Below are positions 53,422-63,263 of a DNA stretch of 64,000 nucleotides, piece after piece. The translations under genes and the position numbers were made by a program. How positions within the stretch are numbered: the first letter of the stretch is position 1; the number at the start of each line of letters is the position of its first letter. The notes under the pieces were generated by a model. It had not been told where the DNA came from. It did no database searches and was given only the letters and a program-made list of their open reading frames with translations. The DNA lies in contig NZ_JAIEPC010000011.1 of the NCBI RefSeq assembly GCF_019749955.1, positions 52,981 through 116,980 on the forward strand, read 5' to 3'. Source of the DNA: Sphingomonas sp. (GTDB lineage Bacteria; Pseudomonadota; Alphaproteobacteria; Sphingomonadales; Sphingomonadaceae).

Positions 53422-55713
53422 ATGTCTATTCATCATGCGGGCGCGTCGCGCCTTGCGCTTGCGTTGCTGCTTCTCCCTACCGCCGCCCTTGCCGAAGACG
53501 GCGAAGGCCATGACGCCAAGCGCCACGACGATGTGCTGGTTGTCGCGCAGCGCGAAGCCGCCGCGATCGAGCAGGCGCCCAACACGCGCGCGAGCGTCAC
53601 TGCCGAGCAAATCCAGACCACGATCAACGCGGTCAATGTCGAGGATACGCTCAAATATCTGCCTAGCTTGGTCGTGCGCAAACGCCATATCGGCGACACC
53701 CAGTCACCGCTCGCGACGCGCACCTCGGGCGTCGGCGCCAGCGCACGCAGCCTGATCTATGCCGATGGCGCGCTGCTCTCGGCGCTGATCGGCAACAACA
53801 ACACCAGCGCCAGCCCGCGCTGGCAGCTCGTCAGCCCGCAGGAAATCAGCCGGATCGATGTGCTCTACGGCCCATTCTCGGCGGCCTATCCGGGCAATTC
53901 GATCGGCGCGGTGGTCAACATCACCACGCGATTGCCCGACAAGCTCGAAGCAAGCGTCGACGGTGGCGTGAGCGTCCAGAATTTCGACCAATATGCCACG
54001 TCACAAGTGCTGCCGAGCTATTCGATCGGCGGCACGATTGGTGACCGGTTCGACCCGCTCGCGATCTTCGCCAGCGCTAGCCATGTGTCGAGCCGCGCGC
54101 AGCCGCTGGCCTATGCCACCGCACTCCGTCCCGCGAACACCAGCACCACCGGTACGCCGACCACGGGCGGTTTCGACGATCTCAACCGCGCGGGCCAGCC
54201 GATCCGCGTGCTCGGCGCCACTGGGATCGAATCGCAGCAGCAGAGCTTCTTCAAGTTCAAGGCGGCGCTCAACCTGCCGCTCGACATGCACCTCGTTTAT
54301 GTCGGCGGGCTGTTCGTCAACGATACCCAGGCCACGGCCGAACCCTATGCCTTCACTGCCAGCGGGACGCCGGCCTATGCGGGCAACTTCAACATCGGCG
54401 GCTTTGCCTATTCGGTGCCAGCCAGCACCTTTTCAAACAACGTCTATACCGTTGCCCAGCGTCATTGGTCGCAATCGCTGTCGCTGACGGGTGATGGCGA
54501 GCGTTTCGACTGGCAGATCATCGCGACGTTGTTCGATTTCGCCAAGGACGTGCAACGCGTGCCGACTGCCGCGCTGCCGGCTGGCTTTACGGGCGGCGCA
54601 GGCAACATCATACGGCTCGACGGCACCGGCTGGTCGACAATCGACGCCAAGGCGGCGTGGCGACCCGGCAATCACGTGATCAGCTTCGGCTATCACCGCG
54701 ACCGCTTCACGCTGGCCAGCAATCGCTACACGACATCCGACTGGCGGATCGGCAGCGAGGGCGCGCTCAACCAGGCCTCCCGCGGCCGCACCCAGACCGA
54801 TGCGCTGTGGCTGCAGGATGCCTGGGCGATCGTGCCGACACTGACGCTGACGGTCGGCGGGCGCTATGAGTGGTGGCGCGCGAGCGACGGCTTCAACTTT
54901 GCAGCAACGCCCGCCTTTGCGGTCAACCAGCCGCAACTTTCGGCCAATCGCTTCTCGCCCAAAGCATCGCTGCACTGGCAGGCGACGCCCGACTGGCGGC
55001 TGAGCGCTTCCTTCGGTCAGGCCTATCGCTTCCCGACGGTGAGCGAGCTCTATCAGGCAGTGACCACGGGGCCGACGATCACGTCACCCAACCCCAATTT
55101 GCGCCCCGAAAATGCGCTCTCCGAAGAAATCAGCGTGCAGTATGGCCCCGACGGGCGCTACGTCCGGCTGTCGCTGTTCAATGAAGAGATCAAGGACGCG
55201 CTGCTGTCGCAAAGCGCGCCGCTGGTGCCGGGGTCGACGACCTTGTTCAATTATGTCCAGAATGTCGATCGGGTGCTGACGCGCGGGCTCGAACTGGCGT
55301 TTCAGCAATCCGATCTGCTGCCGCGCTTCGACGTCTCGGGCAGCCTGACGCTGATCGATCCGCGCATCCGCGCCAACACTGCCTTCCCGGCGGCAATCGG
55401 CAAGCGCCCGCCGCAATTGCCGACGCGCAAGGCGACGCTGGTCGCGACCTGGCGTCCCGACGATGCCACAGCGCTGACGGCGGCGCTGCGCCACGCCAGC
55501 CGATCCTTCGGGACGATCGACAACAGTGATCCTGTGGCCAATACCTTCCAGTGCTTCGACGGTTACACCGTGGTCGATCTGCGCGCGAGCTTCCGCGTGG
55601 CGAAGCAGTGGCGGCTCGCCTTTGGTGTCGACAATGTCACAGGCGCCAAATATTTCATCTTTCACCCCTTCCCCCAACGCAGCTTCGTCGCGGAGTTGCA
55701 CTGGCAACTTTGA
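53422..55713 (+). CDS. TonB-dependent receptor, DUF2946-linked (possibly metal-related)
   Basis: This is a 763-residue outer-membrane receptor. The signal peptide is about residues 1-24 (LALALLLLPTAALA). A short mature N-terminus EDGEGHDAKRHDD is rich in His and acids, then a TonB-box-like DVLVVAQR. The plug domain is at about 40-150 (TLKYLPSLVVRKRHIGDT, DVLYGPFSAAYPGNSIGAVVNI), followed by a 22-strand-type barrel ending FVAELHWQL. The DUF2946 gene directly upstream and the His-rich N-terminus suggest copper or another metal, but no siderophore or metal resistance gene confirms this. Confidence 0.86.
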   Translation: MSIHHAGASRLALALLLLPTAALAEDGEGHDAKRHDDVLVVAQREAAAIEQAPNTRASVTAEQIQTTINAVNVEDTLKYLPSLVVRKRHIGDTQSPLATRTSGVGASARSLIYADGALLSALIGNNNTSASPRWQLVSPQEISRIDVLYGPFSAAYPGNSIGAVVNITTRLPDKLEASVDGGVSVQNFDQYATSQVLPSYSIGGTIGDRFDPLAIFASASHVSSRAQPLAYATALRPANTSTTGTPTTGGFDDLNRAGQPIRVLGATGIESQQQSFFKFKAALNLPLDMHLVYVGGLFVNDTQATAEPYAFTASGTPAYAGNFNIGGFAYSVPASTFSNNVYTVAQRHWSQSLSLTGDGERFDWQIIATLFDFAKDVQRVPTAALPAGFTGGAGNIIRLDGTGWSTIDAKAAWRPGNHVISFGYHRDRFTLASNRYTTSDWRIGSEGALNQASRGRTQTDALWLQDAWAIVPTLTLTVGGRYEWWRASDGFNFAATPAFAVNQPQLSANRFSPKASLHWQATPDWRLSASFGQAYRFPTVSELYQAVTTGPTITSPNPNLRPENALSEEISVQYGPDGRYVRLSLFNEEIKDALLSQSAPLVPGSTTLFNYVQNVDRVLTRGLELAFQQSDLLPRFDVSGSLTLIDPRIRANTAFPAAIGKRPPQLPTRKATLVATWRPDDATALTAALRHASRSFGTIDNSDPVANTFQCFDGYTVVDLRASFRVAKQWRLAFGVDNVTGAKYFIFHPFPQRSFVAELHWQL

Positions 55714-55744
55714 CAAGTCGGGCTACTGCTCCGATATCCACGCC

Positions 55745-56881
55745 ATGGGATCCGGGGCAGGATGGATAGCCGCGATTGCGAGCGCGCTGGCGGTCGTCGG
55801 GATCGGCTGGGTGCTCGCGGCGGCTATCGTCGCGGCCCGCTTCGGGCGTCGGCTGCGCGCGCCAACCGCACCAGCTGCGCCCGAACCGGCAACGATCCTG
55901 AAGCCACTCTACGGCGCCGAGCCGCGGCTAGGCGATAACCTTCGCAGTTTCTGCGACCAGCACTGGTCAGCGCCGTTGCAGATTGTCGCGGGAGTACAAT
56001 CGGGCGAAGACGGCGCGCTGGCCGCGCTGCGCCCGTTCGGCGCGGCGATCGATATCGTCATCGAGCCTCACCGCCACGGCGCCAATGCCAAGATCAGCAA
56101 TTTGATCAACATGACGCCCGCGATCCGCCACGACCTGATCGTGCTGAGCGACAGCGACATCGCTGCGCCCGCCGATTATCTCGCGCGCGTCGCCGCGACG
56201 CTTGCCGAGCCGGGCGTTGGCGCGGCAACCTGCGCATATGCCGGACGAGGAGATTGCGGTGTCTGGTCGGTGCTCGGCGCGGCCGGCATCAGCTATCATT
56301 TCCTCCCCAGCGTGCTGCTGAGCGTTGCGCTGCGCACGGGCGACGTGTGCATGGGATCGACGATCGCAATGCGGCGCGACACGCTCGACCGGATCGGTGG
56401 GTTCGCGCGCTTTGCTGATATTCTCGCCGATGATCATGCGATCGGCGCGGCGGTGCGAGAACTGGGGCTGAGCGTGGCGATCGCGCCGGTGATCGTCACG
56501 CATGCCTCGGCCGAGCGCAGCTTTGCCGAGCTGGCGCGGCACGAACTGCGCTGGGCAGCGACGGTGCGCGATCTCAACTTCGGCGGCTATATCGGGCTGG
56601 TCCTCACCCACCCCCTGCCGTTCGCGCTGATCGCGGCGAGTGTTGCGCCCGGTTGGGGCACGCTTGCGCTGGTCGCAGCGGCGATGGCGGCGCGCATCGG
56701 GGCTGCCGCGGTGATCGACCGCATGGTGGGCCGGACCACGGCGCCCCGCTGGCTGCTCCCGGCACGCGACTTGCTGAGCTTTGGCATCTTCGTCGCGAGC
56801 TTCTTCGTGCGCCAGGTCCGTTGGCGCGACACCGAGCTGGCGATGCGCAAAGCCGGCCGGATCGAGATCAAGCGCGCGTGA
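55745..56881 (+). CDS. hpnI: Hopanoid glycosyltransferase HpnI
   Basis: This is a 378-residue membrane glycosyltransferase of the ceramide-glucosyltransferase-like GT21 type. It is assigned to HpnI, which adds N-acetylglucosamine to bacteriohopanetetrol. The N-terminal helix is at about 7-27, ILKPLYGAEPRLGDNLRSFC near 50, the D-x-D motif in VLSDSDIAAP (about 132-141), ILADDHAIGAAVRELG near 225, and HELRWAATVRDLNFGGY near 265. Two C-terminal membrane segments follow. The next gene, hpnK, overlaps it by 4 nt. The start is ATG 55745, 31 nt after the receptor. Confidence 0.87.
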   Translation: MGSGAGWIAAIASALAVVGIGWVLAAAIVAARFGRRLRAPTAPAAPEPATILKPLYGAEPRLGDNLRSFCDQHWSAPLQIVAGVQSGEDGALAALRPFGAAIDIVIEPHRHGANAKISNLINMTPAIRHDLIVLSDSDIAAPADYLARVAATLAEPGVGAATCAYAGRGDCGVWSVLGAAGISYHFLPSVLLSVALRTGDVCMGSTIAMRRDTLDRIGGFARFADILADDHAIGAAVRELGLSVAIAPVIVTHASAERSFAELARHELRWAATVRDLNFGGYIGLVLTHPLPFALIAASVAPGWGTLALVAAAMAARIGAAAVIDRMVGRTTAPRWLLPARDLLSFGIFVASFFVRQVRWRDTELAMRKAGRIEIKRA

Positions 56882-57717
56882 AGACGTTGATCGTGACCGC
56901 CGATGATTTCGGCGCTGCGGCCGAAGTGAATGAGGCGGTCGAACGCGCCCATCGCGACGGCGTGCTGACCTGCGCGAGCCTGATGGTCACCGGCGCCGCC
57001 GCTGCGGACGCGGTGGCGCGCGCGCGCCGATTGCCCACGCTCGGCGTTGGGCTACATCTCGTTCTGGTCGAAGGTACGCCCGCCCTGCCGCCCGAGCAAT
57101 TGCCCGATCTGGTCGGCGCCGACGGTCGTTTCCGCACCGATATGGCGCGCTTTGGCGCAACGCTGTTCTTCAAACCCGCTGCCCGCGCCCAACTCCGGGC
57201 CGAGATCGAGGCGCAATTCGCTGCCTTTGCCGTAACCGGACTCCCGCTCGACCATGTAAACGCGCACAAGCATTTCCACTTGCACCCGACGATTGCCGGA
57301 CTCGTGATCGAGGTTGGCCGCCGCCACGGCATGAAGGCGGTGCGCGCACCGGTGGAGCCGTTCGCCATTGTGTCGCAGGTCGAACATTCCCAGCCGAATT
57401 TCACGAACCGCGTCGCCGACCTCTGGGCCAAGCGCCTGCGCACCCGATTGCGTGGCGAGGGGCTGCGGTTGCCCGATCAGGTCTTCGGCCTCGCCTGGAG
57501 CGGCGCGGTGACGGCGGATCGCCTGGCTGCGCTGATCCCGCTGCTGCCGCCGGGGGTGACCGAAATTTACAGCCATCCGGCGACCCGCGACGACTACCCC
57601 GGCCACTATCCCGGCTACCGTTATGCCGATGAATTCGCCGCCCTCGTCGATCCGCGCGTGATTGGCGTGGTCGACGAGTCGGGCGCCCGCCGCGCCCGCT
57701 TCGCCGACCTCGACTGA
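56878..57717 (+). CDS. hpnK: Hopanoid-associated YdjC-type deacetylase HpnK
   Basis: This is a 279-residue YdjC/ChbG-family carbohydrate deacetylase. The N-terminal metal and catalytic motif TADDFGAAAEVNEAV (about 7-21), GVGLHLVL (about 57-64) and DHVNAHKHFHLHP (about 123-135) supply the His/Asp metal ligands. HpnK is thought to remove the acetyl group added by HpnI on the way to glucosaminyl hopanoids. GTG 56878 overlaps the hpnI stop. HpnJ, which finishes the cyclitol ether, is not in this window. Confidence 0.88.
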   Translation: MKTLIVTADDFGAAAEVNEAVERAHRDGVLTCASLMVTGAAAADAVARARRLPTLGVGLHLVLVEGTPALPPEQLPDLVGADGRFRTDMARFGATLFFKPAARAQLRAEIEAQFAAFAVTGLPLDHVNAHKHFHLHPTIAGLVIEVGRRHGMKAVRAPVEPFAIVSQVEHSQPNFTNRVADLWAKRLRTRLRGEGLRLPDQVFGLAWSGAVTADRLAALIPLLPPGVTEIYSHPATRDDYPGHYPGYRYADEFAALVDPRVIGVVDESGARRARFADLD

Positions 57718-57728
57718 CCCCCGCTCGC

Positions 57729-59477
57729 CTAGTTCAGGCCAAAAGCGCTCGGCCGCGCCTCCTTGAGCATCGCCTGGCGGACCAGCGGGACCGGCGGGCC
57801 ACCATAGCTCAGAAAAGCGTCGTGGAACGCCTTCGGATCATCCTTGCCGCCATGCGCCCCGGCATAGTCGCGACGCAGCGCGCGGATCATCAGCTTGCCG
57901 AGTGTATAGTTGAGATAGGCCGGGTCATAGGTGCCGCGTGCCGCCTGCTGCTTCGCCGTGCCTTCGTCCTGATAGCATTGGTTGCGGAACATCGCCTCCA
58001 TTGACGCCTGGCTTTCGCCGCCCGCGTGCAGCTTGATCGCCGCGAGGAAACGGCAATTACGCAGCAATGCATTGGCAAGCTGCCCGATGTGCGTTTCGGG
58101 ATCATCCTTGTTCAGGCCCGCATCCCACATCATCTGCTCGGCATAATGCGCCCAGCCTTCGGCAAAGGCATAGCCCACGAACAGCCGCCCGAAGATCGAA
58201 GGCGAGCGATTGGCGTGGAGGAACTGGACAAAATGGCCCGGCATCACTTCGTGGACTGAGGTGAACAGCAAGTCCTGCTTGCCGGGGACAAACCCGTCCT
58301 GCACCGCCTTGGTCCAGCTCGGATCGGGCGGCGAGATATAATAGACCGACGGAATGCCCTTATCGAACGGCCCCGGTGGATCGATATACGCCGAATTCTG
58401 CCGGTTATAGGGCGGGCTTTCCTCAACCAGCGCTTGCTCGGTGCCGGGGATCGAGACCAATCCAGCCTTTTCGACGAACGCCCGCAGCATCGGAATTTGG
58501 CGGCGCGCTTCGGCGACGGGACCGCCGACAGGCTTGTTGGCGTTCATCTTGGCGATGCAGGCCGTGATTGATTGCCCCGGCAAGAAGAGCGTGCAGGCAT
58601 CGGCTAGCGCATCCTGATTGGCCTTCAGATCGGCCTCCCCGATGCGTTCGAGCGCGGCGAGCGGCACATCGACCATCTCGGTCGCCCATAGCATCCGCTG
58701 AAACCGCTCGGCGCCGAGCGCGAAGTCAGTGGTCGCCTTGGGCCGCTCGCTCTCAAGCCAGTCGGCTATGCCCTTCATCGCCGCGGCTGCCTTGGCGGAG
58801 CTTGCTGCAAAGCGCTGCTGGAGATCAGCGTCCTGCACATCAGCGAAGGCCTTGCGGGCATCGCCGGCGTAGAAATCGGCAAAGCCCTTGAACGCGTTGA
58901 CTCCGTAATTGACGAAGCTGGTCGGCATCGGCGCCTTCAGGTTGGCGCGGATATTGGCCGTGGCGGTCGGAATATTGTCGAAGAACGCGATCATCGCCTT
59001 CATCCGCACGGCTTTGTCGGCATAGGGCCGCGCGATATAGACATTGGGGTCGAGCCCGCCGCCGACATAAAAGGCCGGATTGGTGTGCGGCTGATCCGCA
59101 TCGTCGAGCCAGAACAACTTCCCCTCGGCAACCTTGATCAGATATTGGCGCTCGAAGCGATCGGCTTCCGAAAGTTTCGCTGCATCAAAGCGCTTTGCCT
59201 CGCCAATCGCGCCGCGCAGGAAATCGCTTTGCGCCTTCAGCCCCGCCGCGCTCCAATCGGGCAGCTTGCCGTCGAAGTCATGCTTGCCCTGATAGACCGC
59301 ATTGGCCGGATCGAGCGTGAACCAGTCGGCGATGAACTTGTCGCGAAACCCCGCCCAGTCGGTCGGCCGCGCCGAGTCGGTCGGCATTGTCAGATTGGCA
59401 GCGCCGCCCGCCGCTCCCGATGGCCCGCACCCGGCCAACAGCGCCAGCGCCACCGCGCCGATCCATCCCTTGTGCAT
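57729..59477 (-). CDS. DUF885-family lipoprotein, putative metallopeptidase
   Basis: This is a 582-residue predicted lipoprotein. The signal peptide MHKGWIGAVALALLAGC puts the acylated Cys at 17. A long alpha-helical body contains the DUF885 zinc-type motif HEVMPGHF (about 407-414) and a distal FAEGWAHYAEQMMW (about 436-449). The family is related to carboxypeptidase Taq/M32-like folds, and a peptidase role is plausible but mostly unproven. The start is ATG 59477 with GGGAGAG upstream. It is convergent with hpnK, only 11 nt apart. Confidence 0.87.
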   Translation of the reverse strand: MHKGWIGAVALALLAGCGPSGAAGGAANLTMPTDSARPTDWAGFRDKFIADWFTLDPANAVYQGKHDFDGKLPDWSAAGLKAQSDFLRGAIGEAKRFDAAKLSEADRFERQYLIKVAEGKLFWLDDADQPHTNPAFYVGGGLDPNVYIARPYADKAVRMKAMIAFFDNIPTATANIRANLKAPMPTSFVNYGVNAFKGFADFYAGDARKAFADVQDADLQQRFAASSAKAAAAMKGIADWLESERPKATTDFALGAERFQRMLWATEMVDVPLAALERIGEADLKANQDALADACTLFLPGQSITACIAKMNANKPVGGPVAEARRQIPMLRAFVEKAGLVSIPGTEQALVEESPPYNRQNSAYIDPPGPFDKGIPSVYYISPPDPSWTKAVQDGFVPGKQDLLFTSVHEVMPGHFVQFLHANRSPSIFGRLFVGYAFAEGWAHYAEQMMWDAGLNKDDPETHIGQLANALLRNCRFLAAIKLHAGGESQASMEAMFRNQCYQDEGTAKQQAARGTYDPAYLNYTLGKLMIRALRRDYAGAHGGKDDPKAFHDAFLSYGGPPVPLVRQAMLKEARPSAFGLN

Positions 59478-59629
59478 TACGCTCTCTCCCTGCCGATTCG
59501 GTGGCGCGCGAAACTGGCAGGTTGGCTGGACGGAAACCAGCCCCCTCACCCACCGCGAAGTCGGGGCCACGTAGCTTGCGAGCAAAGCTTGGTTGCCCCG
59601 CGCCGCTCCCCGGGCCTAAGGCTGGCATA

Positions 59630-60901
59630 ATGACTGCTGCGCCGCACCCGTTCCGCATCCCCGCCTTCCGCGCCTATTGGGCGGCGCGCTTTTCGATGAC
59701 GATCGCGCAGAATGCGATGATCATCGTCATCGGCTGGCAAACCTATACCATTGCGCGGCTGACGATGAGCCCGCGCGAAGCCGCCGCACAGCTGGGGCTG
59801 ATCGGACTTTTGCAGTTCCTGCCGCTGTTCCTGCTGACGCCGATCACCGGCTGGGTCGCCGACCGGTTCGATCGTCGCTGGATTGCCCGCGGCACGGTGT
59901 CGCTCCAGATCATCTGCGCGGCGCTGCTGACGCTCTTCACCTTCTGGGACGCGATGGCATTGCCGCTGCTGTTTTCGGTCGCGGTCGTGCTGGGCGTCGG
60001 GCGAGCCTTTGGCGGCCCCGCTTTCGGCGCGCTGGCACCGAATATCGTGCCGAGGGAAGTGCTGCCGACGGCCATCGCGCTCAGTTCGATCTCCTGGCAG
60101 GTGGGGACGATCATCGGGCCAGCGCTGGGCGGCGTGGTTTATGCCGTCGCGCCCTATGCAGCCTATGCACTGGCGACGGCGCTGTTCGTGGTCGGACTGG
60201 GCTGCATGATGTTGATCGGCCCGGTGCCCCGCCCCGTCATTTCCGGAAAAGCGCACCCCTTGCGGCAGATTGTCGACGGCCTCGCCTATGTCGGACAGAA
60301 TAAGCTCGTGCTCGGGGCGATCACGCTCGATCTGTTTGCAGTCTTTCTTGCGGGGACGAGCGCGCTGCTGCCGGTTTATGCGCATGACATTCTGAAAGTG
60401 GGGCCGCAGGGGCTGGCGTTGCTCGCCAGCGCCCCCGCCGTCGGCGCGAGCGCAGTCGCGATCGTTTTTTCCTTCCGTCCGATCAAGACCGACGTCGGGG
60501 TCAAGATGCTGGGTGCCGTGCTGGTGTACGGCATTGCCACGATCATTTTCGGCGTATCGACCTTGATGTGGCTGAGCATTGTCGCGCTGGCGGTCGCGGG
60601 GGCCGCGGACATGTTCTCGGTCTATATCCGCTCATCGCTGATCCAGCTCTACACCCCGGACGACAAGCGGGGTCGCGTCGGCGCCGTCTCGCAGCTCACC
60701 ATCTCCGCCTCCAACGAACTCGGCGAGGCCGAATCGGGCTTTCTTGCCGCCGCAATGGGGCCGATTGGCGCGGTGATCGTTGGCGGCAGTGGCGCGATTG
60801 TCGTGACCTTGCTGTGGGCCTATCTTTTCCCCAGCATCCGCAACGCCCGCAGTTTCGAACCCCCGGCCTCGCCCGAGGCCAAAGCGATGGAGCCCGCCTG
60901 A
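59630..60901 (+). CDS. MFS transporter, EntS-like
   Basis: This is a 423-residue, 12-helix major facilitator of the MFS_3/enterobactin-exporter-like group. Signature segments are [21 protein letters not shown] (about 11-31), the loop motif [15 protein letters not shown] (about 76-90), and the mid-protein YVRSSLIQL-like [21 protein letters not shown] (about 330-350). The start is ATG 59630 ([11 protein letters not shown]). It is followed after 1 nt by cysK, suggesting co-transcription. The substrate is unknown. Confidence 0.84.
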   Translation: MTAAPHPFRIPAFRAYWAARFSMTIAQNAMIIVIGWQTYTIARLTMSPREAAAQLGLIGLLQFLPLFLLTPITGWVADRFDRRWIARGTVSLQIICAALLTLFTFWDAMALPLLFSVAVVLGVGRAFGGPAFGALAPNIVPREVLPTAIALSSISWQVGTIIGPALGGVVYAVAPYAAYALATALFVVGLGCMMLIGPVPRPVISGKAHPLRQIVDGLAYVGQNKLVLGAITLDLFAVFLAGTSALLPVYAHDILKVGPQGLALLASAPAVGASAVAIVFSFRPIKTDVGVKMLGAVLVYGIATIIFGVSTLMWLSIVALAVAGAADMFSVYIRSSLIQLYTPDDKRGRVGAVSQLTISASNELGEAESGFLAAAMGPIGAVIVGGSGAIVVTLLWAYLFPSIRNARSFEPPASPEAKAMEPA

Positions 60902-60902
60902 C

Positions 60903-61823
60903 ATGAAAGCGCAAACGATCCTTGAGACGATCGGCAACACGCCGCACATCCGCATGGCCAAGCTGTTCCCCGGCACCGAAGTGTGGATCAAGTCCGAACG
61001 CTCCAATCCCGGCGGCTCGATCAAGGACCGGATCGCGCTGGCGATGATCGAGGCGGCCGAAACATCGGGCGCGCTCAAACCCGGCGGGACAATCATCGAG
61101 CCGACCAGCGGCAACACCGGCGTCGGCCTGGCGATGGTCGCCGCCGTCAAGGGCTATAAGCTCGTGCTCGTCATGCCCGAAAGCATGTCGATCGAACGGC
61201 GCCGCCTGATGCTCGCCTATGGCGCGACCTTCGACCTGACGCCGCGCGAAAAAGGGATGAAGGGCGCGATCGAACGCGCGGTTGCGCTGGTCGAGGCAAC
61301 CCCCGGCGCCTGGATGCCGCAGCAGTTCGAAAATCCTGCGAACATCGACGTGCATGTGCGTACCACTGCACAGGAAATTCTGAAGGATTTTGCCGACACG
61401 CCGATCGATGTCATCATCACCGGCGTCGGCACTGGTGGGCATATCACCGGCGTCGCCGAAACGCTGAAAGCCCATTGGCCGCATCTCAAAGTCTATGCGG
61501 TCGAGCCCGAAGCGTCGCCGGTCATTTCGGGCGGTACGCCGGGGCCGCACCCGATCCAGGGTATTGGCGCGGGCTTCATACCCACCAACCTGCATACCGC
61601 CGCGATCGATGGCGCGATCCAGGTGTCGGGCGATGCCGCCAAGGATATGGCCCGCCGCGCCGCTGCTGAAGAAGGCATGCTGGTCGGGATCAGCTCGGGC
61701 GCAACGCTCGCGGCAATCGCCAAGAAGCTGCCTGATCTTGCAAGCGATGCCCGCGTGCTGGGCTTCAGCTATGATACGGGCGAGCGCTATCTGTCGGTCC
61801 CCGATTTCCTCCCCGAGGCGTAA
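60903..61823 (+). CDS. cysK: Cysteine synthase A
   Basis: This is a 306-residue PLP enzyme that makes cysteine from O-acetylserine and sulfide. The PLP lysine is K41 in [12 protein letters not shown], substrate loop [12 protein letters not shown] is near 69, the PLP-phosphate glycine loop [11 protein letters not shown] near 176, and [11 protein letters not shown] near 261. The N-terminus [16 protein letters not shown] is typical. It follows the MFS gene almost without a gap. Confidence 0.93.
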   Translation: MKAQTILETIGNTPHIRMAKLFPGTEVWIKSERSNPGGSIKDRIALAMIEAAETSGALKPGGTIIEPTSGNTGVGLAMVAAVKGYKLVLVMPESMSIERRRLMLAYGATFDLTPREKGMKGAIERAVALVEATPGAWMPQQFENPANIDVHVRTTAQEILKDFADTPIDVIITGVGTGGHITGVAETLKAHWPHLKVYAVEPEASPVISGGTPGPHPIQGIGAGFIPTNLHTAAIDGAIQVSGDAAKDMARRAAAEEGMLVGISSGATLAAIAKKLPDLASDARVLGFSYDTGERYLSVPDFLPEA

Positions 61824-61877
61824 GGCACAGCAAAGGCGGGTTCGCGCGCGCGCCAAATTGGGGTAAGGGCGCGCGCG

Positions 61878-63263
61878 ATGCTGATGTCGCCCTCAACCTC
61901 GCCCCGGTTTCCGCCCGCGCCGCACGAGTCCCGGCGCGTGATGACAGGCCTGCTTGCCTTGACCGCAGCGCTCGCGATTGCTGTTCCTGCGTTGATCGTA
62001 GGAACCATGGACAGGCGCCCCGCGATTGTCCGCAAGCTCAAGCTCGCCCCGACCAAAGTCGTGCCCGCGTCGCAGATGCCGCAGGTCGAACCCCTTGCCT
62101 ATGCGCCGGTGACGCGCGAGGACGCAGTCGCATTTAACGCGACAGTTCCCTTTTCAACCGCCCCCAATCCGGCGGCGCGCCCCTTCACATTCGGTGCGCC
62201 GTCGCCCGCCCTTGACCGTGCCGTCGATTGCCTTGCTGCCGCGCAGCTCTACGAAGCCGGTGACGATGTCGAGGGAGAGCGCGCCATCGCCCAGGTCATC
62301 ATCAACCGCGTGCGCCACCCCGCCTTCCCCAAAACGATCTGCGGGGTAGTGTTCGAGGGGTCAGAACGCACCACAGGTTGCCAATTCACCTTTGCCTGCG
62401 ACGGCGCATTGGCGCGGCATCGCTACAGCGACGATGCCTGGACGCGCGCGCGCTTCGTCGCGCGTGCGGCGCTGTCGGGTTCGGTCTTCAGGCCGGTCGG
62501 CCACGCGACGCATTATCATACCGATTGGGTGGTACCCTATTGGAGCGCGAGCCTTGACAAGGTGACGGCGATCAAGACCCACTTGTTTTTCCGCTGGACT
62601 GGCTGGTGGGGCACGCCGCCCGCATTCTATCGCAAAGTCAGCGCGGACGAGCCCGCCATCATATCGCTCGCACGGTTTTCCGACGCGCATCGCACCGCTC
62701 TTGCGCTCGACCCGCAGTCGGCCGAGGCGCTGGGGCAAACGCTGTCGGCAGCCCGCACGCCGGCACAGCCGCTGGCGGACGATCCGAACACTTTTCTGGT
62801 TGTGCTTGCGCCCAACGACACCGCCGACGACCTGCCGGCGATCGCTGCCGTTGCGTGCGGCGACCGCGCCTATTGCAAATTTTTGGCCTGGCGCGAGGCG
62901 GCGCTGACGCCAAAGTCAGTGCCGCTTGGCGTCCGGGACATCGCGTCGATGGCATTCAGCTATCGTCGCGACCGGCAGCTTGGGGTCGAACGGTCGTTGT
63001 GGAACTGCACGATTTTTAGCCGGATCACCAAGACTGAGTGCATGAAATCACAGATGCTCGCCGATACTGGGACGGCGGACGGAATTCCGCGGCCTCAGCT
63101 GCTGGTCGAAAAGCCGCAATTGTTGATCGAACGGCCGCAGCTAATCACGCCGCGCGCCGACTCCAGCCGGACGCGCGGTGCGACTGGACCGGCGGCGCCG
63201 CGCATGAGCGGCACGCTCCAACCACCGCCGCCCGCAGCCGCCGACCAACCCGCGCGGCGTTAA
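61878..63263 (+). CDS. SleB-type cell wall hydrolase
   Basis: This is a 461-residue protein with one N-terminal membrane helix (MTGLLALTAALAIAVPALIVG, about 22-42). A SleB/CwlJ Hydrolase_2 domain at about 110-240 contains LAAAQLYEAGDDVEGERAIA, with the catalytic Glu, then QVIINRVRHPAFPKTICGVVF and THYHTDWVVPYWS. In characterised members it is a lytic transglycosylase-like peptidoglycan cleaver. The C-terminal 60 residues hold three imperfect PQLL(V/I)E repeats and a Pro-rich tail. It ends convergently against the acyl-CoA dehydrogenase gene. Confidence 0.83.
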   Translation: MLMSPSTSPRFPPAPHESRRVMTGLLALTAALAIAVPALIVGTMDRRPAIVRKLKLAPTKVVPASQMPQVEPLAYAPVTREDAVAFNATVPFSTAPNPAARPFTFGAPSPALDRAVDCLAAAQLYEAGDDVEGERAIAQVIINRVRHPAFPKTICGVVFEGSERTTGCQFTFACDGALARHRYSDDAWTRARFVARAALSGSVFRPVGHATHYHTDWVVPYWSASLDKVTAIKTHLFFRWTGWWGTPPAFYRKVSADEPAIISLARFSDAHRTALALDPQSAEALGQTLSAARTPAQPLADDPNTFLVVLAPNDTADDLPAIAAVACGDRAYCKFLAWREAALTPKSVPLGVRDIASMAFSYRRDRQLGVERSLWNCTIFSRITKTECMKSQMLADTGTADGIPRPQLLVEKPQLLIERPQLITPRADSSRTRGATGPAAPRMSGTLQPPPPAAADQPARR

